From Nageia nagi (Eukaryota; Pinophyta), in NCBI GenBank assembly GCA_050084985.1, contig JBITNC010000001.1, positions 133,300,001 to 133,364,000 on the forward strand: DNA of 64,000 nucleotides, given 5' to 3'. Shown here piece after piece: positions 23,300 to 35,530 of the stretch. Position numbers and translations under genes: made by a program. Position 1 is the stretch's first letter. Each line of letters starts with the position of its first letter. The notes beneath the pieces were generated by a model. It was not told the DNA's origin. It worked only from the letters and a program-made list of their open reading frames with translations, and did no database searches.

Positions 23300-24871
23300 G
23301 ATTGGTCTTGGTGGTCTGATTGGTCCTGGCCCAAGAATGTCAATTTTTTGAAGTATAGGCCTCATCTTGGATATACTTGGCTTTCTCCCAATGTTCCCAT
23401 GGTTGATACTCTGAACTTGCGGTGGGATTTGGTGTCTTCTCACTCACGGTGGTCTCTCAAGTTCAATGTAGTCTGGTCTAAGTATTTAGAACCTAAGTAG
23501 AGTCTTTTTGCCTGGAGTTTGCTCCACCAAGGACCTCCTATTTGGGTGTGGTTAACCCGACTTGTGCTTTTCGTTTAGAACCGGCAGATTTTGTTCATGT
23601 TTTTTGGTCTTTTCCTAAAGCTCATGAAGCCTGGGATTGGGTTCTCCCTTTTTTCAATCCTTTCATTAATTCTCCTGTTATTTGGGTTCATGCTATCCTA
23701 GGAGATCCTATTGTGTTTTCAGAACCTCTCGGTGAAGTTTGGCATATTTTTCGGATTAGTATTCTCTATCATTTATGGAAAATCAGAAACAATATTATCT
23801 TTGGGAGACAAGAGGCTTCAACCTATTTCTCTCTTTTTGATAAGTACTCTGTATTTTTTGACTCTTGGTTGCAAATTATGGTTCAAGTTGAAAAAGTGAA
23901 CATGGAAGTGCCACATTTACGGAATCTGCTTAATTCTCCTGTTATTTGGGTTCATGCTATCCTAGGACATCCTGTTTTGTTTTCAAAACCTCTCGGTGAA
24001 GTTTGGCATATTTTTTGGAATAGTATTCTCTATCATCTATGGAAAATCATAAAAAATATTATCTTTGGGAGACAAGAGGCTTCAACCTCTTTCTCTCTTG
24101 CTGATAAGTACTTTGTATTTTTTGACTCTTGGTTGCAAATTATGGTTCAAGTTGAAAAAGTAAACATGGAAGTGCCACATTTAAGGAATCTTCTTGACCA
24201 CTGGGGGAATGCTCCCTGTACTCTCAATCGTGTTCCGCCAGAGGTTGCTCCACCGCCGAAGCAGTCTCGAAGTTGAAGGGGTTGTGACCATCGCCGCTCC
24301 TGTAGCTGCAATCCTAGCCATCACCTGTATAATGCCCATAGCTCGTCTCCTTTGCTATAGAGTCATTGGTCTCAACCCCTGCAAAATCCTCGTCATATGC
24401 CAGAAGCAGTTCTGGTTGACAGGATGTCCGACCTCCATATAAACAGCAAATGGAATGTTCGGCCCTCACAAGCTTCAAGGGAATGAGAAACGCTCTTCAA
24501 GTGAATGAGAAGTGTGCCCACGTTAAAGGAGGGGAAGCCAATGATGGAGTCTTCAATAATGATGGCTAGAATGTCACATCTGATGATAATGGGGGGTGAA
24601 AGCATATGAAATTTGTTGATAATTTCCACCCCCCCCCCCACTCTAATGTCTGAATATTGTTAAAATGCTTATTGGTTGGACTTTGAGATAAGTGTTGGTG
24701 GTAATAGTTTCTCTTGACAGCTATGCTTTTTTTGATTCGTCGCAATTTTTTGTAATGATGATTATTTTGTATAGTTGGTGGTGTGTTATATGGGGTGTGC
24801 AAATCCCACCCGCCCTTTTGTGTGAAGAAGGTTCTTAATATAATAGAAAGGATTTTTCATTCAAAAAAAAA
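23300..24871 (+). mobile_element. LINE (L1-type) 3' end, truncated
   Basis: Plus-strand frames about 23430-24276 resemble the C-terminal zinc-binding region that follows RT in plant LINEs: SLFAWSLLHQG, then FVHVFWSFPKAHEAWDWV (the cysteines are worn), then LYHLWKIRNNIIFGR. A 3' untranslated part ends in a run of nine adenines at 24863-24871, the usual LINE tail. The 5' border near 23300 is approximate and no target duplication was identified. Most of ORF2, including RT, is missing, as in 5'-truncated LINEs. Confidence 0.78.
23667..24194 (+). repeat. In-frame tandem duplication of 264 bp inside the LINE
   Basis: Two copies start with TAATTCTCCTG at 23667 and 23931 and each encodes 88 residues beginning NSPVIWVHAILG and ending VPHLRNLL. 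They differ by about a dozen bases, so the duplication is old but kept the frame. Confidence 0.9.
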
Positions 24872-25538
24872 TGCATTAGACAGGTTTATCTCAACTAAAT
24901 CAAATGCATTCATGCACACTTATCAACACCGACTTTTTTATTATTGTCAATATGATAAAAATCTCAGATTTCACAACTATCAAGAGGTTTGAGACAAGGA
25001 AATGATGCGCAATACCCTTATTTCTTCATAATTATGATGGAAATTGTAAGGTATACGGAAAGCAAAACAAAACAGGTAAAATTACAAAGGGTCAAACCAT
25101 CTTCATCATTTCCTACCCAAACCCATCAACATCACATAACTTTTATATTAATCTCTTTTCTAAAGAAATAAGCAAACATGTGAAGCCTTGAGTCAACATG
25201 TGAATCTCAAAAAGAGAGAAGCAACATCCATAAACAACTCTAGCAGAAAGCAAGAAACTGAAAAGTTCTAAATGTTGATTCAAGTGAACTACAAATAACA
25301 TATCGTGGAAAGGTCAATTAGTTATCTTCAAAAATAAAAAGAAAGTATATTTTTTCACATTATGGCTTACACTTGCAGAACAGGTCAATTACATAAACAT
25401 ATTTTATGACTGAACCCCTCCATAAACAGATAGATTGCATTAATATAAGATAGTTTCTGCCATGGGAGAAAAGAGGAAAGGAGAATACACATTGAAACAT
25501 TGTTGTATAACTATAATGCTTCTATAGCATCATTACTA

Positions 25539-25739
25539 CTACACCAAATTATCTTGTATAATAGGCGAGGTCTGATGAACCCAATAGTCTCTCAACATTT
25601 TTGTGGGAACTGGGTTGCTCAATTTTCTGTCAGTATCTCTCAAAGAGTCAAAAACATCAAGTTCTTGTGCCAAGAATTTTACTCCAGGTGATTTTGCTTT
25701 AGCAAATCCGCTAAGATCCACACTCAAGTTACTTGCCAA
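25539..25739 (-). other. Orphan minus-strand ORF in the tRNase Z intron
   Basis: 66 codons with protein-like composition (LSGFAKAKSPGVKFLAQEL is visible) and no recognised domain. The flanking exons already join in frame without it, so it is not needed in the tRNase Z message. It may be chance, a gene scrap or an alternative exon. Confidence 0.2.
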
Positions 25740-26359
25740 TTACTGGCTAACCATCTGTACTCAATATACTCAAAAAAGTATTAGGAGTGATAATCAGGTA
25801 TTGGTTAACCACAGTTCAGTATTCCTTAGTTAATTGACACCATGTAGAATTACACTTCCAGTAGAATACTTTTGTTACACTAATTTTTGCATGCCTCTGA
25901 ATTTATTTAGCTCATAGGTTGTAAAAAATGTATCGATATCTACAAACCTATACAGTTTTTCACCAAATTCTTCTATACTTTTAGAGTAGACCTACGTTTG
26001 GCGGACACTGACAATAGTTCTATTGCAGTATTAGAAGGAATTTACATGAAAAAAATTAAAATAAACTATTTTGAAATGTTCAAACGTATTCAGTTTAGAG
26101 AAGAACCATCAAAATGTGCACTTGAGAATGAAAAAATTGAAAGCACAATGGTCTTTAATCTAAATAAATTTCCACTTATAATGAATTTAATCCAAATAAA
26201 TGCAACATTGATGTCGGTCTTTGGAATAAAATCACTTCTCTAAAATTTTAAATAAGCTAGTTGCTATTCCAAGAAAAAATGAATTATTGGAAAAATCCAC
26301 CAAAAAAGATTTTTTAAATTTCAGTTCTCAATAAATGAAAAAACATGCAGAAAACTCAC

Positions 26360-26408
26360 CAATTTTCCGACCCTTACGAGGACAACCAAGAACATCCGAG
26401 GGACTCAC
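26360..26408 (-). CDS. TRZ: tRNase Z exon (GRKI motif, 49 bp)
   Basis: A small exon encodes VSPSDVLGCPRKGRKI plus one base. The string PxKGRKI just before ILGDT is a hallmark of tRNase Z. The acceptor is TTTGTGCAG and the donor is GTGAGT. It follows FVNGRK of the exon at 36644-36740 in phase 0 and hands one base (G) to the exon at 21548-21679. Confidence 0.9.
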
Positions 26409-27335
26409 CTGCACAAACAAGTCAAGCCATTGATCCAAATATTATTGGTATGTCGCTTCATGTTTTGAAAATGTCAAGAGAGGTATATTCAAATCAAATG
26501 ACAATTAAGGACCCTTAAGTCTCACACACAGCTGTTTTAGATGCATCTTCAAAGGAGTACAATGGCATATGGAAGTTGGAACCACTTGGATGTTTATTTT
26601 AAAAGTTTTTAGCATGGTAATGGCAAATTGTCCCAAAGCCCTGTATAATTCATTAAATTTGAAGATTTTTGGTTGTATGAACAATTAACTTATTGAACTT
26701 CAATATAATTCTTCGTTGGTTGCATCTGCTCAGGTCAAATATCAGTTATATATATTTGCAAATTGTGCTGGAATGCAAGGACTAATTTTGAATCAATCGG
26801 CTTCCTTGTGCAGTGGAATTCAACCATCATGAACCAAATAGGTTCATTTCAGCCAAACATAATAGACAGACTTGAGTAAATTTAATCTAGCATTGGAAAT
26901 TAAGGAGTCTATTAATATTCTAATCATGTACAACATTCTTACTAAGCCTGTCCAGGTAACAAATATATAAAACACATGCTTTTGAGTTCCAACAAGCTCC
27001 TTTGACTCCAGCTAACTATGAAAGAGATGCAGCTAAGGAAACATTGCCATGCACAATAGTTTCTCATAAACAGCCTACAGAGTTTTAGAAAACTTACATG
27101 ACTTGACATTTACTCTAAAACTAAATTCAGTGCCTACCAAAAGGAAGCAATCCGCCAACTTCAAATCATCACAGCCTGCAACTATACAGGTTCACCACAT
27201 TCAAAGGACATTAAAATTGGCAATGCTGCACAGTGCAGACTATACCTCCACAGTTTGTTAAGATATTAGAAGGACAACAGCTGTGAAGACAAACCAAGCC
27301 ACACAGTGCCACAATGACTTTCCAAACTTAAGCAT

Positions 27336-28632
27336 TGTAATATCCCAAAAATTCTCCAACACAGGGATTAGCCAAATAATCACCAACAAATATCAAATTA
27401 ACAAATGCAAGATCAAACAAGTCACTCCCAAACCCAACGTCACACTAGGGCATCCAGTTATCATGCAAAACACACCATAAATGAGCCAAGAAACATGACA
27501 TCACACTCAAGATGGCAAGATAAATGCAACGCAACCACACAATGAGACAATATATGGAGATCCAATGCAAATGCCCTCAAATAACTGAAATAAGTGAAGT
27601 ACAATGCAATACCAGGCCCAAAGGGTTCAACATTGGCTTCCAAGGAGACAAGTAGGGCACACAATGTGCAAAATATGATCACTGAAGGAGATATGCTGCT
27701 ATGGAGTCTCAAACCCCAGATCTGCAAGATACATCAATGGTAGAACAACCACAATCTACCAGATCTATGGATGCCACATTGAAGGGCCTCCTCATAGGCT
27801 GGCTCCAAGCAAAGAGACCAAGTGCAATTTCGGAATACCACCGGATGGATTCAAAGATGATGACCACTATGGACACCTCAATGAAGGCCAAGCCTCACAA
27901 CACAAACAACCACCTCAACCACAAATTAGAAGGTGTTCTAATCCTCCTAAACTCTACCCTAAACTACACGCCCAAGGGTGCTTGATGCCACCAAGTCTTT
28001 AGAAGCTCCGAAGAGAAGAAATAGTTTCAATATCAATATTCAATATATCCTCACAATGATGCTCCAATGCCTTATATAACGCATCTTGGATCTAGATCTC
28101 ACCTAGGAGTTATCACACCAACCTCCAAATCCAACGTTAGCCTCCTAGAGGCCCTCAAATGCCCAAATGTGGGGTTTGGTGTGTTCCCCAATGCTCCTAG
28201 GTGTCATGCATACCCAACGTTAGCCTTCTAGAGGCTACCCAACACCAAATACATATTATCATGGGCCGACATGGGGTCTAGAGTCTTCCCCAAGTGTGGT
28301 GAAGGTGTGCAAGTGTGCAATGATGCTCCCCAAGTCCAACATTGGGGTCATAAGTGTCCATCCATGCCATGTGTTTGGCTATTTGGGTGTTATACAAAGT
28401 CTTGGGATAACCACAATCCAATCGTTGGGATCTCCAAATGCATAAAAATAACAATAAAATAAGTAATCCTATACTTGGAGGAAAACGTCCCACTTTGGGG
28501 CTCATAATGTGGGTCCAATGGACCATTATTATTCTATCCCAAGTTACTACAAATGCAATAAGACAAATTATTTACAAAAGGGATATCAAAGATCCCAAAT
28601 TTCCTCAATTTTGCTCAAAAGAGGATGTTACA
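27336..28632 (-). mobile_element. Solo LTR, family B, minus strand
   Basis: The ends TGTAATATCC and GGATGTTACA are inverted. The flanks AGCAT (27331-27335) and AGCAA (28633-28637) are a target duplication with one mismatch. Inside are CCAACGTTAGCC-type motifs, the CCTAGGAGTTATCAC block and the GTCCCACTTTGGGGCTCA block of B LTRs. No internal element sequence adjoins. Confidence 0.82.
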
Positions 28633-29027
28633 AGCAACGCCCCTGATGGTAACAATCTTGTGTTCATTGCATTGATATAGAATAAAGATTTGCATGTGGA
28701 TGTTCCATCTATGACTAATACATTAAAATTATGTCATAGTGTGAAATGTCTAACTCTCTTGCAGAAACAAACCAGCCAAACTCTTGCTCATTAATGACTT
28801 GGGGTGCTTGAAAGGCACTTTGAAAACTCAACCAACCTTTTATCCTTTCATATATTTTCCTGGCTCTTCAATAGCTTTCAACCACTCAAGTATTATTCAA
28901 AAGCATGTGATTACTACACCGCTTTGACCAAATATTTTGAGATTTGATCATTATATAAAAGGGAATGAAGTGCAAACAAAGAAAATCATGAATACTCGCA
29001 AGTTTTTTAACATTTTTGGCATCCATG

Positions 29028-29700
29028 GTTATGAAATTTACCTAAATGTCATATGAATATTTTCTATATACTAAAATTATTGATTTGAATTGAAAGTAGT
29101 GCCAAGAATCATTTGACAGCATCCAAGCTCTTCTGCTCTGCTCTTGAGGAGATAAAACCAGCATTGTAATTTTTCTTTTTGAAGTGTTTTGGGTCTGTGA
29201 TTATAAAATTTCCAAAGTTGTCATTTGAATATTTTCTATATACAAAACTATTAATCTGAATTGAAAATATTGCCAAGAATCATTTGACAGCAACCAAGCT
29301 TTTTGGCTCTGCTCTTGAGGAGATAAAGTGGGTAATGTAATTTTTCTTTTTCCAAAGATAGTCACCAACTTCAAACATTTAGCCAGAATATATCATACTG
29401 AATGCACTAAAGTGGTTTGAAATTGCATGAGTTGGAGGGACGGCCTCTAAAGAGTTTCTCCTGTCACTTTCCTATAATCATAAGCTTTTTAAGAGTTTTG
29501 GCTGGTATGGTTATGAAATTTCCAAAAAAATAAGTAATTTGGATAATTTTTATGTCAAATAAGGTAAAAGTAAAACTATTGATTTGAATTCAAGGTATGG
29601 TCAAGAATTAATTGACAGCATGCCAAGCTCTTTTGCTCTACTTTTGAGGAGAGAACGGGTATTGCAATTGCTCTTTTTCCAGAGCTCATCACCAACTTCA
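29028..29700. repeat. Three degenerate tandem repeats in intron
   Basis: Units starting near 29028, 29205 and 29505 each carry ATGAAATTT or ATAAAATTT, then TTGATTTGAATT-like, AAGAATCATTTGACAGCA, CCAAGCTCTT and TTGAGGAGA. Spacing is about 180 and 300 bp. No coding signal. Confidence 0.7.
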
Positions 29701-30969
29701 AGCATTTCACCTCTAAAAAGTTTCTCACAATAATCTTACCCAGTTTGGAATTTGAACACAATAATCGTACCCAGAAATTGAACAAAGTTGAAGAATTTTT
29801 CATGCATTACAAGCCAATCTTCTATTCTCAAGATATAACTAAGGAAACTGTTGGGCGCTTTTTCTTTCCTACCTTGCTAATAGGAAATTGAACTTGCAAG
29901 GCCTGCAGAAAGACACCAACACCTGAGTGATAGGGCATGACCCCTACCCACTACAAGGACTAGTTACCTCAAAGGTTTAGTGATGGGTGTGCGAGAGGTT
30001 GCTCAGGTGACCAGTTGAGATGTTTCAAGCTATCTCCAACTCAAATACAATTTTTTAACCAAGGACTTGAAGGGTCCCTATCTCCAAAAATTGGAGTTTC
30101 TCAAAAGAAAAAGGAAAATGTGGTTGCAAAAGCTATGCAAAAAAATTAAAAAAATAAAAGTAGAAGGTTGAGAAGACAATGATATATGAATTCAGCACAT
30201 GAACTCAATGTTCTCATCGACTGGTAGAGGTTTTAAGACTCAACTCTCATGGGCTTGTCATGGGTTCCACGCACTCCGAATCCAACTTGTTGGGCAACAA
30301 CACGAATGACCTAACAAGAGGAGCTTGAAGCTAAGGCGATGGAGGTAAAAGGGGTGAAATGTAGGTAGACCTTGATCAAGGGAGTGAAGTTCCTATCCTA
30401 AGCGACATATGGGAGCCATCTTAAAGTGTACGAGTCCTAAATGCAAACTATGAATCATTACATAACCATGAGTTACTTGAAGTACTTCTAAGAATATTCA
30501 AGCATTCTTTTGTCCACCTTAAACCAAATTTACAAAATGCACCAAGTATTCAAGACAGCATCAGAAAGTAACATCCATTCACATTCATAGTTTCAAATGA
30601 AAGCATTCACAATTCAATTACTTGGAGTATATCACATTCACAAATTGAGAAAACTTGTGAGCTTGAAAGTATTAAGTAAGTTGTCCAATTTGCAAAATGT
30701 CTAATCTCCTACAAATGAGCCCAAATGGGCTATAAATAGTTTTTTTGAAAACCCTAAATGTTGCCCTACCTCTAATTTCAAAATACGAGAAAATACAAAT
30801 GGACAAACCACAAATTGCCACATGGCATTACAAAATGTCTTCCACGCTTATGGGAGCAAATCCTCTTCCATCACAAACTTGGGAAATTAAATAACAAATA
30901 TAATAAAAGTATTTTATCAAAATAAGTGTCTTTTCTTGGAAACAAAACAACAAACTATGTAAATTGTGA

Positions 30970-33900
30970 CTAAGATGAATGCGGGCCCAAGGCCTCAACA
31001 TGTCCCTCGAAATCCTCATCCAAGAATTTGGTCGTGAGTTCCAATCCACGCAGCATCTCTTATAGCTTTGGCCCGTTTCTAGCAATGCAACGTCCAACCT
31101 CTTCAATCATCTTCTGCATGTCGTTCTTCCAAGCATGAGCTATCAACAGGTGTCTCAAGTGATTTCCAATCTGATAGGTGTCGATGTCATCAGTCATAAT
31201 CAAGCTGTAAAGGAAGTGTCTAACTTTTGCCACTACCAGTTCCTTATCTCTAATGGTGGCATCATCATCTATAAACTTAACCTAGACATCCATCTGAAGG
31301 CTGGTGTTAGCCTTATCATTAAGTGCCTCGACCTCCTTCTGCACCTAGAAATGAATAGCTATCTGATTGACAACACCCAAGTAGAACCAATAATCCTCGC
31401 AAAACTTCACATCCTCGAGCCTCCGATCCTGTGTCATTTCAAATTTTATTATCATTGGCTTTCAGGAATCCAAAATTATGAGAAAGTTGGCTCTCTCCAC
31501 TACAATGTCTTTCAACTTTTGTTCCTCAAGTGTGACCCTCTGCAATGCACCAATGAATTGTTGAACCACCACCAAGACCTAATCAATCACCTCTTGTTTT
31601 ACTACAATCATACCTTGAGGGGTTTTATCTTTCGAAGCTCCTCTGTGGGTACCTTAGCTGACTCTAGCTCTCTAGTCAATCTCTTTTGTGCAGCTAACTC
31701 CTTTTTGAGGCTTTTTATCTCCTTTTCTTTCATCATCCCATCTTTGGTAATTGCCTCAGTGTTGGATATGATTGCATGTTTCCGACCAACCAAACCAATA
31801 GGACCCGTATTGATGATCTGGTTTACCTTCATAAGGTCTTCAGGTCGTTGGGGATTCTCCTTATCTGCGATTATAGTCTTGATGTGAATCGCGTTCTTGG
31901 CCAAATGCACATAAGTCTAGGTCTTACCCAGGCGAGTGGAGCTTTCTCCAATCTGATCATTCTCTTCTCTTACTCCAAACTCCTCCCTGACATCCATGTT
32001 AAACACATTCAAACACTCCATATTAACTCCCCATTCATCTGTAGGTGATGGTTGATAAGTTTCAACAATTGCTTCCTGAAAGATGGTGGTGCCTTTCCTG
32101 GCCCTTTTCAAGGGTCTCACCTCTTCTTCACTGTGCTCTTCAGAAGCCTCTATTGTTCGAAACTGAGAAGTTCCTCTTCAACTGTGCTCTTCTTTGTACT
32201 GTGTCTAAGGTTGGTCCCTTACCCTTCTCAGTGGATGGTTCTCAAGCAACAGGATTCTAGACTAACTTCACTATCTCTAAAGATCTATCTTCTTGTTGTG
32301 TACTCAGGATGTTGTCACGTTGTGTTGCATTCACTTCTTGTTCACCGTCTAAATCTCCTACTTCTCCTTCCTCTTTACTATCATCGGGTTCATACCTAAG
32401 ACGAGAGGATGAGGACCCAGATGGTGCAACAACAGGTGATGGTCCTGCAGCTTCTTCTCTAGGTGGTCTGGACGGTGAGGATGGATCCTTCTCTTTGTTC
32501 CTAACACCTCACCATCTTGTCTGTGGCCACACGTTCCAGTTCTCTCACATCATGCTCATCAACAGTGTTCTTGACTTGTTGTACTACCTATTCCGCTGGA
32601 TTCTTGCCATGCATTGATGCATATTGTTCGACTAGTCCTTCAACTGTGGGAGGAAACTGAGTGACCCTGGAGGTGGACTCTTGTAGTTTTCTTCCCTTCT
32701 GCTATGACAATCTCTTGTCGATGGTGGCTTCAACAAGTTGTTGTTGATCATGGGCATCCTTGTGCATTTTGTCATGGACCTTCTTCATTTCTACCTTGTT
32801 GCTCACATTCCAAAAAGGCTCTTCTTCTCTAAGTGGTTTATGTTTGTATGTTTTCTTCCTCTCCTTCATGTAAAACAGGTGAATCCTATGGTCGAGATCA
32901 TAATGATTGGCGGCAGGCATCTTGAAGTTGAATCTCTCCAACTCCTCCTCATGGTATCAATGTTTGCCCAAGCCTTGCACTAATATTCTTCCACTATGAT
33001 CGGCAAGTTTGAAGTAGCCGATTTCTTCTACCACACCTTTTCGTGCAAATAGGCCAATTGCTTCATCATCTCCATAAGTAGCAATCTGTTGCTCACAAAA
33101 CTTGGCAATTGATATGGTTGCACAGCTAACCCATCGATTCTAATGTACAAATAGTATTGATGATGGATGAAGAAGTCCCCATGCTTCATCAACACATCCT
33201 AGGCTGAGTTAGAGATCCTAGCCATTGTGATTTCTCCTTTGAGCTCCTTGTAGATCTCATACTCCCATCCATCGTTCTTCATGATGAAACTATCCCATCT
33301 TCTCTCAATCTTCCATTTGGGATAGCACTTCCAAATGGCATATGTTCCATTCTCAATCCATGCTACTTCTCCTTTAGTCGTGGCCCTATACTTGTCGTGG
33401 AGCAACATGTATAACAGGTAGGAATTGAGGTAGAATTTATGAGTGGTGCACAATAGATGATAACTGATCAACGATTGTGTCACTCAAGACCTTGCTCCAC
33501 TTGATCCTCTTTTCTCTAGCCATCTCGACAATGAAGCCAAAGAATTCTTTTCTGAACTTGGAAGCATCTTCTTTCCCAAGAACTCTGGACAACATTAAGA
33601 TCATCAACTCAACTGAAGGGTTGAAATTGGAGCAAGGGGCATTTGTGAGAGCATTCCCCTTTAGTCCATGGTGTTCATCAAGTATCCAATTCTTGATTAC
33701 ACCGGCATCCCTGTGAGTCTCTTGGTAGCATGCTAGTGACTCTGCTTCACTGTACTCGAAATTTCCCTCAGAAGTCCATTAGAATGTCGTTTTGATGGCA
33801 TCAGGGCTGAAGTCCATAATGATGTTTCCTTTGATGTCACGAAGGACTCTCTCTCCCTTTTGCTATTGATGACCGACCTCCATACACAATTCAGGAAAAG

Positions 33901-34180
33901 GTGTTGTGAATGGAACGAATGCACAAGTGGAAAGCTCGGAGAAGAAGACAATGTCTTCTTTGAGGTCACTGATTGGCAACCCCCGTATTTTCTCCCTCAT
34001 TTGCATAGGGTCAACGTCTTGCCAATCTGTATCTCCAATGGTAGCAAGACCGTTCCTCAAGAATCTAGCCCCCTAGGGAAGGGCGTCTTGTCTTTCACAA
34101 ATGGTGATGATGCAATCTTGTCTCATTTGTTCGAGGTCCCTGGCAAATTCTTACACCAAATTGCTCTTGGAAGTAGTCAT
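30970..34180 (-). pseudogene. LTR-encoded protein of unknown function, copy 2 (broken)
   Basis: Minus frame from ATG 34180 (MTTSKSN) to TAG 30970-30972. Recognisable blocks in order are GLATIGDTDW (33863-34060), ENGTYAIWKCYPKWKIERRW and DGWEYEIYKELKGEIT (33199-33483), YDLDHRIHLFYMKERK (32702-32941), the coiled coil EIKSLKKELAAQKRL (31608-31910) and ELTTKFLDEDFEG near the end. They match copy 1 in the same order. Early stops and several frameshifts show decay. The plus-strand ORF of 250 codons at 31135-31887 is the antisense shadow. Function unknown; no gag-pol motif. Confidence 0.8.
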
Positions 34181-34395
34181 GATGCTCAAGCTTGCAACAA
34201 GATCTCCCAAAGGTGATGCATCAGTTGTGGTGAAGGCAACCAACATTGGATTGGCTTGTCTCCCAAATGCTTGCGCAAGCCCTAGGATGCTATGTGGTGA
34301 AATTCAAACTCAAAAATTTGTAATTTCTTACAATTTTGGCGCAAAAGTAGAAGAGGAGTGCGATTTGAATTTGAGAAAACGAGGTCCCAAGCTTG

Positions 34396-34403
34396 TATTT
34401 ATA
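34396..34403 (-). promoter_or_regulatory. TATA box of LTR ORF, copy 2
   Basis: TATAAATA on minus lies about 216 bp before ATG 34180, the same spacing and context as at 2691 in copy 1. It points in the direction of the tRNase Z gene. Confidence 0.7.
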
Positions 34404-34563
34404 GCTGAAACTGGTTTCCAACAAACCCTAGTCGGCTAGGTCAAGGAGAGAAATTCATCTTAGCCGTCCATCTGGCTTACCTCGAGATGTGTGCGTGCAC
34501 CAATTTTCATGTCTAGCCGGCCAGGACCAAACATGGGGATTCTAGAGCTCCTTCTAGCTTGGT

Positions 34564-35530
34564 TCATGCCTAGAAAAGACAAGATTTTGTCTTTCTGGAT
34601 CATGTGCTAACCTTGGGGGTGAGTGCACTTCCCACGTTGACCCTCCTTGCTTGCTTGTTTTCTCATCTTGACCCTGAAGCTTGTCCTGGGACCTGAACTT
34701 GCTTGATTTTTGCTCTTTCTGGGGTCTAGGCTTGTCAAATTTCACCTTTAAGCTCAACTTGGACACTCCCCAAACTTGGTTCTTGATTCAAAAAGTCATA
34801 TTCTTGTCTTTTTGAGGCATGCGCCAACCTCTCATGTCTGCCCAGTTTGAGCGCATGGTTTAAAAAGTCAAGTTTTTGGCTTTTTGAATCATGCGCCAGC
34901 CTCTGAATGTGGCCAGTTTGGCCTGTTTGCAAGTTCTTGCCTCCGTGGCTTAACCAAATTTTCATGATTTTTCATTCCTGGAGGCTTCCTGGGTTTGGCG
35001 CATGGTCCAAAAAGTCAAAACTTGTCTTTTGAAATCATGCACCAGCCCTCCTAGAGGTGCTGGAGCTGAACTTGGGGTTCTGGGCTTCATGCCTTGGCCA
35101 ATTTTTCATCTTCAAACAAATTGGAAGCCTGTCTAAGCTAGGCACATGATTAAAAAAGAAAAGATTTTGTCTTTTTGTGGCATGCGCCAGCCTCCTGGAA
35201 GCCTCAAGTTCACTTCTTGATCTTCAAACTTGTCATATTTCTCCTCCCACCCTAGTCGCATGGTTCAAAAAGACAAGATTTTGTCTTTTGAAATCATGCA
35301 CCAGCCTTGAAGTGTCCTTGCCTTGTCTTTTTCAAGCTTAATTTCGGTCCAATCTACTCCTTGTCCTTGACGCATGCTCCAGAAACACAAGATTTTGTCT
35401 TTTGGAGGCATGCATTGGGCTTGAAAGTGGCCTAGATTGCCTTTTCGAGTCTCAACTTTAGTCTGGATGGCTCCCTGACCTAGTCGCATGTTTCAAAAAG
35501 ACAAGATTTTGTCTTTTGAAATCATGCATC
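34564..35530 (-). repeat. Array of eight hairpins (copy 2)
   Basis: Units near 34564, 34785, 34852, 34998, 35143, 35259, 35370 and 35483 have the same AAAAAGACAAGATT-TTGTCTTTT core and CGCATG...CATGCGCC arms as copy 1. The count of eight is equal in both copies although the spacers have diverged. Confidence 0.88.

Larger units (their letters stand above)
21680..26359 (-). other. tRNase Z intron, 4.68 kb
   Basis: It runs from donor GTGAGT (26354-26359) to acceptor TGTAG (21680-21684). It holds the LINE remnant at 23300-24871 and otherwise AT-rich unique sequence. Confidence 0.8.

Noticed and set aside
24629-24639. Run of cytosines in the LINE 3' region
   Set aside because: A simple homopolymer with no supporting context.
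31135-31887. Plus-strand ORF of 250 codons
   Set aside because: It is the antisense of the LTR-encoded ORF of copy 2, which matches copies 1 and 3 on the other strand.
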